Shown in pieces: positions 1 through 12,162 of a stretch of 64,000 nt of DNA. Each line of letters opens with the position of its first letter. The stretch's first letter is position 1. Made by a program: the position numbers and the translations under genes. The notes beneath the pieces are model-generated. The model worked only from the letters and a program-made list of their open reading frames with translations. It had not been told where the DNA came from and did not search any database. Source of the stretch: Rhodotorula mucilaginosa (taxonomy: Eukaryota > Basidiomycota > Microbotryomycetes > Sporidiobolales > Sporidiobolaceae); assembly GCA_034406715.1 (NCBI GenBank), contig CP137867.1, positions 868,001 to 932,000 on the forward strand, written 5' to 3'.

Positions 1-558
1 CGGCTCGTATCTGCTTGACCAGGCTCTCGAGTCGAGCTCGATCGGTAGTGCGCATCCCGCCGGCGTACTTTCCCGGACCCGCACTCGTCGAAGGTGCTTC
101 TTCCGCCGGTCTTGCCCTCCCTTCGGTCGAGTCCCAGTCCTCGCCTCGCAGTACGGCGACCCATCCACGATCAAAGCGCGCGAGCGTTTCGAACAAGGTG
201 TCGAGGGTTTCGTCGAGGATGGTGTATCCGTCGAGGGCAGGCGCGATGAACGAAGTGAGGTTGAGGTAGTAGGCGATCCGGAGCGCGGCGGAGGGCGGGA
301 CGGCTGGAATAGTCAGGATGAAAGAGTGGAGGGGCAGCAGCTACGAGCAAAAATGTCAGCGGGTCAAACGTCTTGTCCCGAACTCGCGGAAACACGCACG
401 GCTTGGAGGAAAGCGTCGAGAGTCGGGAGTCGAGAAGTGCCCGAGTGCCGGCTCTCGAACGCTCCGCTGAGTTTGTACAGCTCATCGTCGAGATAGCGTA
501 CGAGTCGCGACTCTTGCGCTGTCGTGAGTGCCTTGCGTTGCCTGGGAGCAGCTGCCAT
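1..558 (-). CDS. Conserved-looking hypothetical protein, cut by the left edge
   Basis: The start codon at 558 opens a 53-codon exon (MAAAPRQRKALTT...) that ends at 400. A GT-AG intron at 399-341 joins it in frame to a second exon running off the left edge. The joined protein has a helical, Leu-rich stretch (SRLVRYLDDELYKLSGAF), then a hydrophobic part (LLPLHSFILTIP) and a run around TILDETLDTLFETLARFDR. No signal peptide or known catalytic motif is visible. It is transcribed divergently from RPA34, with about 410 bases between the start codons. I do not recognise the family. Coding status is supported by the clean intron and by a frame that stays open to the edge; the C-terminal part lies outside the window. 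Confidence 0.6.
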
Positions 559-972
559 GGGCCAGCAAGATGAGAAGGCCGCCGACTCGACGAGCGGGAC
601 CGACGGTTTGCTGCCAGGCTTGTCTGCCCGGTCGCCTCGTTGAGGATGCCGCGCGCAGAGATTAGGATGTACAGGTGGCGCGTAGCTCGTCAGCGGCCGT
701 GTGTTGAGCGAGAGAAAGGCGGCCGTATCGGGTCAAGCGGGGGAACAGCAATGACGAATTAATCGAGCATAGGCCGACCATCCGTGAGAGCAAGGAGTAG
801 AGAGAGCATCAGCAGATCAGTAAGAGATACTCAGCCCGAGCGCGCTGGAAAGCGGCTATGTCTCGTAACTCCGTGGATTTTATCGGAGGCTTCCCTCGAC
901 GAGGACCACGAGCAGAAACCCTTGATCACCGCTCTCCAGCACTTGAACAGCCTGCCACACCTTTGCAGTACC
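559..972. promoter_or_regulatory. Divergent intergenic region between the edge gene and RPA34
   Basis: These 414 bases separate two divergent start codons and should hold both promoters. An ATG at 784 is in frame with RPA34 and would add 63 residues, but that stretch looks like leader sequence. I see no repeat, RNA gene or further ORF. Confidence 0.4.
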
Positions 973-2358
973 ATGGCCAAATCCTCCACAGCCAAGGGCA
1001 AGCGCGCAGCAAAGGCAGAACGGCTCCCGTCGCCGGCGCCGTCCTCCTCCTCGAGCTCTGCCTCGCCGTCGTCCAAGTCCGACGCAGACTCGGACTCGGA
1101 CTCGTCCAGTTCGGGTTCCGGTTCCGACCGCGAGAGTTCAGCGTCCCCTGAACCCGTCGCAGTCGCGCAGCCTCGCAGGGACCTTGACCCCGAAGCGCTG
1201 TCAGTCCACCAGCCTCTCTTCTCTCTCCTTCACTCTCGTTTCCCCCTCGTCGCTGACAGTCTCGACTTACCCCTGCAGCAAATACACTCCGCCAGAAGGC
1301 TTCAAGCAAGTCAAGGCCACGGCCGTCGCGAGCGGAATCGACTGGGACCAGATCAAGGAAGACGCCGATCTCGAACTGTGGACTGTGAGGGTCCCGGCAG
1401 GCGTAAGTCATCACTCCGCGGTGCCGCTGCATGAGTAGGGGACCGTCTGATCGTCTCGGTGACTCGGAAAACGCAGGTCAAGACAAAGCACCTCGACGGT
1501 CTCACTCTGACCCTGCCCGAAGGAGATCTCGCCGACCCCGTCCAACCCGTCGGCACTTTCACCGCCAAGAAGGCCGAATACAACGTCTACCTCGCGAGTG
1601 CGAGTTCTGCCGCCACGAGCAGCAAACGGCGAAGAGACGAGCAGGAGGAGGATGAAGCCGCAGCGTCTGGACAGGGTCCAGCTGGCGAACTGCAGACGCT
1701 GGTGCCCTTGCTGCCGCGAAAGTCGCAGGGCAACAAGCTCTTCCAGGGTGAGCGCAAAACGTCTCTTTCTACGCTTCGCACATCAGCCACGGAGCTGACC
1801 AGGTCGCTTCGACTTGCAGCTCCTCGTCCCGTCGCGCGGACTCTTACCATCACTCGCGCCCTCCCTCCTTCCATCGTCGCTTCGACGTCCGCCCTCCTGC
1901 ACCACAACGACGGTCACTCGACCCTGATCCAATCCCAGCCGTCTCCGGTGCCGGGAGCGATCCTCACCGCCGACGAACTGCTCGACGCCGACCTCGCCGC
2001 CAAGAGGAAGCGTCAAGTCCGCGGCGACGCGCAGCGTGATCAGCCGACCGAGTTGCTCAAGTTCCGGATGGGCGCCGTCGCCGGGTTGGGAGCCCAGGGT
2101 GGCAAGGGCAAGTACCACAACCCGGTCGAGCCGATCGTGATCGTCGACCGGGAGCAGCTCTTTGAGGACCTCGCGCAAGTAGAGAACGCCGCCGAGGGCG
2201 ACGTCGAGATGGCAGCCGCGGCTGAGGAGGACGCGGTGGCACCAGCAGCAGGACAGGAGGACGCCGAGGCTGCACGGAAACGGGAAAAGAAGGAGAAGAA
2301 GCGGGCCAAGGCGGAGGGAGCGTCGCCGAAGAAGAAAAAGGTCAAGACAGAGGCATGA
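973..2358 (+). CDS. RPA34: DNA-directed RNA polymerase I subunit RPA34
   Basis: Exons 973-1199, 1279-1402, 1477-1747 and 1820-2358 give a 386-residue protein. It opens with a Ser/Asp/Glu-rich tail. The RPA34 family core follows (KYTPPEGFKQVK, then DLELWTVRVPAG and KHLDGLTLTLPEG), with TLVPLLPRKSQGNKLFQ further on. The C-terminus is Lys-rich (KKEKKRAKAEG, KKKKVKTEA). In yeast, Rpa34 pairs with Rpa49 as a TFIIF-like heterodimer on RNA polymerase I and helps rRNA elongation in the nucleolus; the basic tail is typical. All three introns keep the frame and are 72-79 nt. I chose ATG 973 for its context (accATGgcc), although the frame extends to 784. It is longer than yeast Rpa34 (about 233 residues) because of low-complexity insertions. 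Confidence 0.82.
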
Positions 2359-2508
2359 AGTCCCCGCGCCTGCTCTTCCCCGACCGCTTTGCACTGCAGA
2401 TCATTCTTCACCAGATACTTCTCGCCGCCTCGAAACTTTGTCAGGACCCCAGGAAAGCGAAAAGGGCTGGCTTTGCAGAACTCATGGCAACGGCGCTCAG
2501 ACAGCCTA

Positions 2509-4452
<1,944 letters not shown>

Positions 4453-4715
4453 TGTCACAGAGCTGCCTGCGGGTGCGAGAGCAGAACGGAGCGGGTCGAG
4501 AGAGGGGCCGCGTCGTCGCTTGACCTCGACTTCATGCATGTCATCACTTGCTCGGTCGCTCGACGAGGACCTTAGATATCCACGAGCACTATCCCGTCTT
4601 CGAGGGAAAATTCCGTCGATACCGCAGGAGGAAAATTCATCTACGCATGAGGTGGCCGACTTTCCGTGACGTGCGCCGGCGGTCTCCGCCGTCCGGTCCC
4701 CGTGGATAGCGGAGT

Positions 4716-6344
4716 CTAGCACTCCCTCTCTACACACAACCACTCCCCCTCTTGCAGAGCGTGCGCAATCCGACTGATCTGAAATCGGTCTCCGACGGCG
4801 ATGGCTTGGTCTGCGAGGTTCCGGATCCGGTCCAGCGAGCCCCGGACAACCTTGCCGAGCTCGCTGACCTCGCTGTCGTCCGCGCGACAGAGCTTCGGCG
4901 TCAGGATCAGGTCCGGCAGGTCGATAGGCCCGAGATCGATTGGCTCTGGATGTGCGAACCCGACCCCGAGGCCGCTGCCGCCTTGCTCGATGCCAATCCC
5001 GATGCCGAGCGCCTCGAGCGAAGATCCGACCGCTACCTGATCGAAAGGGACGTTGATCGTGAGTCGGAGTGGCACGGCGCGACCGGCTTGTTGGTCGCGT
5101 TGGTGGCCAATTATATCCGCGACCTGTGCCGCGAAGGCCGATTGTACCTCTTGCCCAATGAGTCGGCTGATCCCCCAGGTGCAGGTCTGGAGAGCCGGGA
5201 ACGTGTGCGGCGAAATGTGCTGCACGAGCGGTGCGGTCGTTGCCAAGCCGCCGGTGATCTTGAGTCGTTGAAGTCGCGGCAGGTTGATCCGGCCCGGGTC
5301 TGGCGGCACGGCGTTCACGCGCGGTTCGGTATACAAATAGACCTCGAGTTCCTCGAGACTGGAAGCAAAGTGCCCGATAAAGTCGTACAACCCTTTGCCA
5401 CCGGACAGGTCGGAGATGTCGAGGCGGCGCAGGGTCGGATGAAATAGATTCGGAAGAGATCGCGAGTTCTTAAACATGCTACGTTCGCTGGGTGGCGTCG
5501 TGATGTTGAGCGTACGGAGGTTCGGGCAGGCGAGGATCGCAGAGAACAGCGCGGGCAGGTCCTCGCGCGTTGGCGTCACGTTTAGCGTCCTCAAGTTCGT
5601 GCCGCGAACGATCGAGAGTGTGTTTCGGAGGTCGTCCCGGTTCAAAGAAACGGTTTCGGCGTGCAGAGTGACACGCTGCAAAGCGCCGGCGATGTACGCC
5701 GGAGAGGCAAACTCGACGGGAAAGTTGCCGCCGCTGGCTGTCCCTACGAGCAGGTCGCTGACGGCGGCGATCGCCGGCAAGGCGACTTTGCGCACCCGCG
5801 ACAGATACGCGAGGCTTGCTAGGATGTTGCTGATGGAACAGTCGAACGGCCAGAATTCGAGATCGAGATCTTGGACGAGGTGGCCGTACCGCGGGGCAAT
5901 CGCGAACAGGAAAATCGGCTTGGAGCATTGGTATGCAGTCACTTGCTGTGTCCCCTCCTCGAAAGTGGCGTCAGTGAAAAAGAGCGCCTCGAATCCCCTA
6001 CAAGCGAGTGAGAGGGGCCTTACCCGGAACAAGATTTTGACGGCTACGTCGCGCCACTCCTTCGAGACGCACGACAGGCTCACGAGCGACTGTGGATAGT
6101 GAGGGTCCTCAGCTCGCCGGTCCGAGAAGGGTCCCATCTTGAAGACGTCAGTTTCGTCGTCGCAGCTCTCGTGGTCGGAGTCGTCTTCGTCGTCGGAGTA
6201 GTAAACCCGCACAGTCGGTTCGCGCGCCCTCTCTTTCAATGCGTCAAACACGCGCGGGAACACACGGTCTTGCAGGCGACAGAGGTCGGCAATCCGTGCT
6301 TTGACCTCGGGTGGTAGCGAGTGGATCGACGCCTTGGGCGCCAT
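4716..6344 (-). CDS. F-box/leucine-rich-repeat-like protein
   Basis: A single open frame encodes 542 residues. The N-terminus has an F-box-like start (SIHSLPPEVKARIADLC), interrupted by an acidic insert (DDEDDSDHESCDDETD), and resumes with LVSLSCVSKEWRDVAVKILF, the usual second half of fungal F-box motifs. The rest has repeated Leu-rich strands (LRTLNVTP, PNLRTLNITTP, LRRLDISDLSG, LEELEVYL, LPRLQRLKITGG) suggesting LRR-like repeats. By family logic it would recruit substrates to an SCF ubiquitin ligase, but the F-box is divergent and the substrate is unknown. A 27-base stretch after KILF carries gt and ag signals but stays in frame and is too short for a normal intron. The gene runs in the same direction as RPT4, 263 bases upstream of its start. 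Confidence 0.55.
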   Translation of the reverse strand: MAPKASIHSLPPEVKARIADLCRLQDRVFPRVFDALKERAREPTVRVYYSDDEDDSDHESCDDETDVFKMGPFSDRRAEDPHYPQSLVSLSCVSKEWRDVAVKILFRVRPLSLACRGFEALFFTDATFEEGTQQVTAYQCSKPIFLFAIAPRYGHLVQDLDLEFWPFDCSISNILASLAYLSRVRKVALPAIAAVSDLLVGTASGGNFPVEFASPAYIAGALQRVTLHAETVSLNRDDLRNTLSIVRGTNLRTLNVTPTREDLPALFSAILACPNLRTLNITTPPSERSMFKNSRSLPNLFHPTLRRLDISDLSGGKGLYDFIGHFASSLEELEVYLYTEPRVNAVPPDPGRINLPRLQRLKITGGLATTAPLVQHISPHTFPALQTCTWGISRLIGQEVQSAFAAQVADIIGHQRDQQAGRAVPLRLTINVPFDQVAVGSSLEALGIGIGIEQGGSGLGVGFAHPEPIDLGPIDLPDLILTPKLCRADDSEVSELGKVVRGSLDRIRNLADQAIAVGDRFQISRIAHALQEGEWLCVEREC

Positions 6345-6885
6345 GTTTCGTCGAGGTGAGTCGCAAACCGAAGAGACGCGTCAAGGATGAGGTGGGCGAG
6401 CCGCTTCGTGACGCTTGCGGTGACTCGGAGGGAAGCGACGATCTAGTCTTATTGTCCCTTGTCAGCACGTCGACAACCTCTCTCGAGAGCATATAGCTTG
6501 GTTTGAGGCAGGTACTCACTGCTCGTGAGCCTTGTGGGGCGTTGCGGACTCCCGAGAGCGCGGCGAGAGTGGCAGCGGCGAGCGGGATCGAAGCGGCAGC
6601 GGTCTCGTATGCTATCGGGGTGCAAGTGTACACGGAAGCACAGGGTATGGACTCGCAGCGGGATAAGGAGAGGTTAGGGGGGGCGGAAAGAGTCGACGCG
6701 TCGCCAACGCGCGCGTCGAGCTGAGGAGCTCCACTGACTGTGGGAGCGTATGCACCGAAGCACATTTGCAGAATGCTATAGTCACAATATCGGGAAATGG
6801 CAGGAATCAGATGGACCGAAGCGGGAAAAGCACGCCAACTGGTTATGCATTTAGGACGCTGAATTGCACTCGATGCCCAACATGC
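6345..6885. other. Intergenic region between macrodomain and F-box-like genes
   Basis: This stretch of about 540 bases holds the 3' end region of the macrodomain gene and the promoter and leader of the F-box-like gene, both on the minus strand. A minus-strand open frame at 6244-6765 overlaps the start of the F-box gene in another frame and has no recognisable domain. I see no RNA gene or repeat. Confidence 0.35.
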
Positions 6886-8572
6886 TCAAGCCTGCTCCGA
6901 CGCCTTGGTCGCATTCCCTGTACGGACGTCGACGTCTTGCTGCTCCGCTGACGCTGCCGTAGCCGCTTGCTCCGGCTCGGCGGCGTTCGACGCGGGGGCC
7001 GCTTCTGCCGGAACGTCCACCCCGCCAGCCTCCTTTTGCTCCGCGTTCGCCGCCGGAGCCTGCTCCTTCTGCTCTTGCGCCGTAGTCGTCGCTGCTCCGC
7101 CCTGTTCCGCTTTCTCGGCGTCTTCCGCTGATTCGACGTCGTCTGGCAGAGCCGTCCCGGGCGCCGGCGGGAAGAACGCTGGAATGACCTCGAGGTCTGA
7201 GCGCCGAAAGCAAATCACACAAAGTGCATGAGCGGTAGCTTAGTCAATCGAGCACGCTCTTGCGCATAGGCTAGACCCCAGACGCTCACAAGAGTTCAAG
7301 TCCATTTGACGGAACACGCAAAAGATGACCTTGTCGATCTGTGGCAAAAAAGCGGTTTCAGCATTACCACAATCAAGCACCAGGTACGCTTACACCGTGG
7401 CTGTGTAAACGCGCATGGACGGCGAGGCGGGATATGCTGACCTTTGAGCCATTCTCGCCTTCGAGGTATTTGCGGACCTCTTCGCAGGCAACTTCGGCGG
7501 CGGGAATAAGCGGGTAGCCGTAGCTGTGCGCGCAAGATCCCATGTTACATCAGTAGTAGACACCTAGAGAAAGCTAGCTAGGCAGACTCACACGCCGGTG
7601 CTGATCCCCGAGAACGCGACAGTCCGCAACCCGTTCTCGACGCACAAGTCGAGCGTCGTCCGGTAGCAACTCCTGAGCAGTTTCTCGCTCTCGGCTTTCT
7701 TGCTCCGAGCAAAGACGGGTCCGACCGTGTGCGCGATGTGCGACGCCGGCAAGCGGTAACCCCGCGTGAGTTTCGTCTCGCCCGTTTCGGCGCCCTTGAG
7801 CTTGCGGCACGCGGACAACAGCTCCGGACCGGCGGCGAGGTGGATCGCTCCGTCGACTGTTTCGGGAGGAGGGTCAGTGAACTAGTGAGCTTCAGTCCTG
7901 AGACTAGCTGGGGACATACCTCCTCCGCCTCCCAAGAGAGACTTGTTCGCCGCATTGACGATGCAGTCGACTCGGAGTTTCTGCGGAAGGCCGGTCAGTT
8001 CTAGTCGCCAGCGGAACAAACGGCGGCGCTACTTCTCACCGTCAAGTCGCCTTGCCTGTTGATCTCGGGAAGGCAAGACGGTCAACGAGGAGATACACGG
8101 ACGGGAGACGCGGCACTCACCACAAGATCAGTTTGTCGAGGAGTTCGGCTTTGTACGGGGCGAGGATGTCCGCCGGGTCGGAGTAGCCGAACAGTTTGCG
8201 GTTGTCGTACATCTCCTTGATCGTCTGGAGCTGGTCCACCGTGATTCCTGCTTCGTTTTCGATTCCAGCCTCCGGGTCCTCCTCCTCGTCCTCTGCCACT
8301 TCATCGGTTCCTCTTGCCTCCTCGTTCTCTTCCACGGTCGGGGTCGTCTCCCTGTCCTTCTCTGCTGTCTGGGGAGAGCTCTCCAAGTTGATCGCGTCAA
8401 TGTCGGGAGCGCTCACCGACGTCGAAGACGAGGCAGGTGGGGCTGCTGCTGGTGCCTCGAGGGGAGGAGCTCCGGTCGGGTCGTCGTCCATGCTGGGTTG
8501 CGAGTCGGTCTTTGGGCGTGCAGTCGGCGATGCTCGAATGTCCGCCGGCGAGGGCGAGCGCTTGGTCGCCAT
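6886..8572 (-). CDS. Macrodomain (MACROD-type) ADP-ribose hydrolase
   Basis: Seven exons (8572-8121, 8055-8040, 7980-7920, 7856-7592, 7523-7442, 7338-7290, 7196-6886) give 411 residues. The first ~120 residues are disordered and acidic. The macrodomain follows: LILWQGDLTKLRVDCIVNAA with the ADP-ribose-binding Asn-Ala-Ala-Asn, then NKSLLGGGGVDGAIHLAAGP, GYRLPASHIAHTVGP, and FSGISTGVYGYPL, the phosphate-binding loop. These match MACROD1/2 and yeast Poa1-like enzymes, which remove mono-ADP-ribose from proteins or hydrolyse O-acetyl-ADP-ribose. The domain ends with VIFCVFRQMDLNSYLEVIPAFFP. An Ala/Glu/Gln-rich tail of about 90 residues follows. Exon 2 is only 16 nt; it is needed to place Trp-Gln-Gly-Asp in frame. 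The upstream in-frame TTG at 8587 is not used as a start. Confidence 0.88.
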
Positions 8573-8878
8573 AGTCGCCGAGTTCAAGATGATGAGAGCA
8601 GCAGCGACGAGAGAGGCGGCGAAATGTCATCTCACTCGCATCACCGCCTAGTGATGCACAGGCAGGTTTTCAGGCTTTAGTATGCAGTAGTACGATTTTT
8701 GGGCCACCCAATGCGTTCATCCTGTGCCAGCGTCGGGAGGGTGAGGAAAATCGGCCGCATGTCCTTGCTCGCCGCACGCAGCGATGGCTCTTCTTGTCAC
8801 CCAACCCTCCCGAGCCGTGATCTCCGTGTGAGCTCGCATACCCACCCTCGTATAGTCCCTTATCCCGTACCGAATACA
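8573..8878. promoter_or_regulatory. Divergent promoter region, macrodomain gene and SNU13
   Basis: About 306 bases separate the two divergent start codons. No other ORF or repeat is evident. The SNU13 leader just before the ATG is CT- and AT-richer than the surrounding sequence. Confidence 0.35.
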
Positions 8879-9766
8879 ATGGTGAGTCCCCCGCCCCGCC
8901 TGCGTGTGCTCGCCGTCCTCCATCACCCTTCTCGAGCTCGGCGGTTCATTTCGCTGGTAACGGGACTGACGCTTCCCCGTGCACGTGCTCTGGCAGGCCG
9001 AAGTCAACCCCAAGGCGTTCCCGCTCGCCGATGCGGCCCTCACCAACTCGATCCTCGACCTCGTCCAGCAGGTGAGCTCCCCCTTCGGACCCGGTTTTCG
9101 GACATGGCGTCGCTTCACCGTACAGGCAGGATCAAAGCGCTGACACGCTCTTGTGATCATTAAACAGGCTTCGCACTACAAGCAGGTACGCTCACTGACC
9201 AGAGCGCATCTCGAGATGCCACCGCCGCCCGACTCACCTCCCAATCTCTCCCACCCTGCAGCTCAAGAAGGGTGCTAACGAGGCGACCAAGGTGCGTGCT
9301 AGTCCTGCTTGACCGCTGCGAATCAAGACACTAACGTCTGAACTCTTGCGCCGCAGACCCTCAACCGCGGTATCTGCGAGTTCATCGTCATGACTGCCGG
9401 TGAGTGCCGATACGCGACCTCGACATGCGAAACGGCGTGTGAATGCCCTTGCTCACATGTAAACTGCTCGTTGCTCTCACAGACACCGAGCCGATCGAGA
9501 TCTTGCTCCACCTCCCGCTCCTCTGCGAGGACAAGAACGTCCCGTACGTCTTTGTCCCGAGCAAGACGGCCCTCGGCCGTGCCTGCGGTGTCTCGCGCCC
9601 GGTCATCGCCGCCTCGATCACCACCAACGAGGCCCGCGAGCTCAAGGGCCAGATCGACACCATCAAGGTGCGTTTCCTCCTCGGGCGCTTCTTTCGCGGT
9701 CGGCTGCGTCGACTGACCCTCTCCTTTCCTCACCCGCAGGGTCAGATCGAGCGTCTCCTCATCTAA
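8879..9766 (+). CDS. SNU13: U4/U6 and box C/D snoRNP protein Snu13 (15.5K, L7Ae family)
   Basis: Seven coding exons (8879-8881, 8997-9071, 9168-9185, 9262-9291, 9357-9399, 9483-9667, 9740-9766) give 126 residues, the usual length of Snu13. The protein reads [59 protein letters not shown] and [16 protein letters not shown], the L7Ae/NHP2L1 kink-turn-binding fold. It binds the U4 snRNA 5' stem-loop and box C/D snoRNAs. The first coding exon is just the ATG, followed directly by gtgagt, and exon 3 is an 18-nt microexon encoding ASHYKQ. Very intron-dense small RNP genes are common in basidiomycetes. Nothing looks broken. Confidence 0.95.
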
Positions 9767-10092
9767 GGAGAAGGCGTGCGCCTTAGCCATTGTATCGCAA
9801 CAGGAGAGGAGGTCTTGATTGATCTCGCCTCTCCGGTTCGCGGTGCGTAACAACCGTCGCCGTTCATGTGGATCGACTTGTCTTCTAGGCCCGGGTCGGA
9901 ACGTCCTGTCTCGGAACCCGTGTAGCTCTACTGTCCACCTATGCTTAGTGTTGTCAACCATCCGCGTTCGGATCGGATATCAAAGCGGTGGCCTTGAGAG
10001 CGGAAGGCTTTTTTGCCTGCGAACTTATGGAGCCCAGCTGGCAAGCCGTCGATCTCCGTCTCTTCACCACAACCTCGCACCGGCCCGCGACC
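9767..10092. other. Intergenic region after SNU13
   Basis: These 326 bases hold the SNU13 3' region and the presumed promoter of the next plus-strand gene. An upstream frame at 9988 is in phase with the next gene and could add an N-terminal extension of 35 residues, but it lacks obvious coding character. Confidence 0.3.
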
Positions 10093-10856
10093 ATGTCGGG
10101 CTTTGCTACGTTCAACACGCAACCGCAGCTCTCTCAAAACACGTCGCTCGCGACGCTGCTGCACCGCGCCGACGAGCTCGCGCGGTCATTCAACAGCCAT
10201 CACTCGCTGTCGTTCAATCATGTCCAGCTCGTCTCGTCCGCGATGGGCCAGCTCCAGAACCTCATGAACCTGCCGCAGACGCCCGTGACTCGCTCGCGGC
10301 CCGAAGGAGGGATCCGCGAACGTGGTATGGTCAAGGTGCAAGAGACGATCGAGGAGGCGCTCGCCGGCGTGAGGGACGGACTCGCCAAGATGGAGAACGA
10401 CGTCGAGAGGCTGAACGCGCTCCTGTTCGAGGCCGACTTGTTCCTCGCGACGCCGAGCTTGGCGCTCCAGCATGGCTTGAACCCGCGCGAGGCGCTCACC
10501 CACGTCTCGGGCCTCTTTGCCCAGTACCAGGCAGAGTTGATCCGTCTCCGGTAAGGAGCTGCGCTATGGCTTGCCATAGCCACTGCAAAGAGACTAACTC
10601 CCGTCCGTCGACGAAACAGTGAGGTGCTCGCGGATTTCACCAGCGAGCAAATCGGCGTCGACGAGTTTGTCGAGGAGTGGCGGGCGAGTCTGCGATTGGT
10701 TCCCGCTTCGGTGCGCCACCAACTGACTAGTGCTTTACTTAACAGACCATGAAAGAGGTCGACAAGGGCCAGGAGGCCGAGCTGAGCGACCTCGTCGACG
10801 TACTCGGCGCCTGGGGCAGCAGCAGCGGTGGTGGCCTTGACGCCGAGATGTCCTGA
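10093..10856 (+). CDS. Unknown helical protein, 219 residues
   Basis: Exons 10093-10550, 10620-10710 and 10746-10856 join in frame. The start ATG at 10093 sits in a good context (gaccATGtcg). The sequence is predicted to be mostly alpha-helical: LATLLHRADELARSFN, QETIEEALAGVRDGLAKME, NDVERLNALLFEADLFLA, GLFAQYQAELIRLR. It ends in an acidic, Gly/Ser-containing tail (ELSDLVDVLGAWGSSSGGG). There is no signal peptide, membrane segment or catalytic motif. The heptad-like pattern suggests a small coiled-coil subunit of a larger complex, but that is inference only. I do not recognise the family. It converges on the methionine sulfoxide reductase gene, 81 bases away. Confidence 0.65.
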
Positions 10857-10937
10857 ACGCGTGCTCTCGTCAACAAGGTGAGGATATTGCACTGCTGAGT
10901 GTATTGATACATTGTCTTCTGGAGACCGTTTCCTGAC

Positions 10938-11693
10938 TCATGCATCCCATCGGATGACCCGCTTCAGCACCTCGACAAACTGTTCCAATCCCGCCCTGTC
11001 TTCCTCATCAAACGCCCCCAACGCTTCGCAATCGATATCGAGCACGCCCACTCGGAATTCCTCCTCTTCTTCACTCTCTCCTGTAACACTGCCCGCCTGT
11101 TTTCGTCGCCGGACCGTGAACGGCACGACGATTTCGCTCTGCGTCACGCCGTCACATGCGATGTGGCCCGGCCGGGCGTTCACGTCCTGAACGACGACCG
11201 TTTCCTGCGCCAAGTATGACGCCGCGCAGACGCCGACGGGTCGGGAGGCAGACGCCGGTCGGAGCGAGACAGAGTTGCATGCTGGTCGGCCGTGGAAGGG
11301 TCCGAGGAGGAGCTGGGAGGGTTCGGCAGTCGAGTCGGCGGAGCGGGTCATGAGCGAGGGCACAACATAGAAACCTAGAGAACGGTGCATCACGAACTGT
11401 GTCAGCCACGATTTGGGAGGTGGGGCGGCGAAACGTGCGGAGAGAGGCAGATCATCGCGCGCACCTGCCCAATTGACCTTGCGACCCTCGTCGCGGCCAA
11501 ACTTGCTCGCATAGTTCTCGTACGAACCGAACAGCAAAGAGGCCGCATTCGACAAGACTGTGATCCAGTTCGCAGCGGGGTCCGCATCGTTTGTGGGTGC
11601 CAGGAGCGCCTCGGCAGTCGCGCACACGTGCGCGTAGAACTCTTGCTTCGTGAGCGTGTCGCTAGGGAGAGCGAGAGAGTCGGCGTGAGGCAT
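10938..11693 (-). CDS. Free methionine-(R)-sulfoxide reductase (GAF domain)
   Basis: Two exons (11693-11465 and 11374-10938) give 221 residues. The single GAF domain carries WAGFYVV, LLLGPFHGRPAC, PVGVCAASYLAQETVVVQDV, RPGHIACDGVTQSEIVVPF and VGVLDIDCEALGAFDEED. These match bacterial and yeast fRMsr, which reduces free Met-R-sulfoxide with three cysteines. All three are present (the Cys of GRPAC, of GVC and of HIAC). The spacing between the first two is about eight residues longer than in the E. coli and yeast enzymes I recall. A basic and poly-Glu insert (RRRKQAGSVTGESEEEEE) also lies before the last strand. A cytosolic oxidative-damage repair role follows from the family. Confidence 0.9.
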   Translation of the reverse strand: MPHADSLALPSDTLTKQEFYAHVCATAEALLAPTNDADPAANWITVLSNAASLLFGSYENYASKFGRDEGRKVNWAGARDDLPLSARFAAPPPKSWLTQFVMHRSLGFYVVPSLMTRSADSTAEPSQLLLGPFHGRPACNSVSLRPASASRPVGVCAASYLAQETVVVQDVNARPGHIACDGVTQSEIVVPFTVRRRKQAGSVTGESEEEEEFRVGVLDIDCEALGAFDEEDRAGLEQFVEVLKRVIRWDA

Positions 11694-12162
11694 GGTGCGT
11701 GATACTCGGGTCTCTGAAGCGGTGTACTGTACGATGGCTGCTCGCCAGACGCCAGCGCCTGGACCGAACCGCGCTTGCGGGCGCGTGAGCACGAGCTCGG
11801 TCACGTGCAGCTTGATCGACAGCCGACGGCCCGGGCCGCGCGGCGCGCAGATCTCGAGACGATTTTCGGACAGGCGGCGAGCTTCTTTGCTCGGCTCCAG
11901 TGCGGCGCTCCACGCAAGTCTTCTCCCCTCCGTCATCGTTCACGCAACGTGAGCGCGGTTCCTGCGCACTCGGGCCGTTCGCGGGTGCTCGCAGTACTGC
12001 GGACCAGTACAAACAAGCTCATGATCTGCGCCATCGATTGAAGCGCAGCAGCCGGTGGAGGCTCCGCTTCTCTCGCTCTTTCGCGAGAACTCGGCTGTGC
12101 ACCCCTCGCTTCTGTTCGCGCCGCCCGCTGACTTTGCAAGAGCGATCATAACGCTCGGCACG
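11694..12162. promoter_or_regulatory. Divergent region between fRMsr and aquaglyceroporin genes
   Basis: About 470 bases separate the two start codons. The aquaglyceroporin frame is open upstream to 12055, so part of this could be coding if an earlier ATG is used. I see no RNA gene or repeat. Confidence 0.35.

Noticed and set aside
5990-6030. Possible 26-nt intron in the F-box-like gene
   Set aside because: GT and AG signals are present, but the stretch is in frame without stops and too short for an intron in this genome.
6244-6765. 173-codon minus-strand frame upstream of the F-box-like gene
   Set aside because: It overlaps the F-box start in another frame and lacks domain or splice support; it is probably leader sequence.
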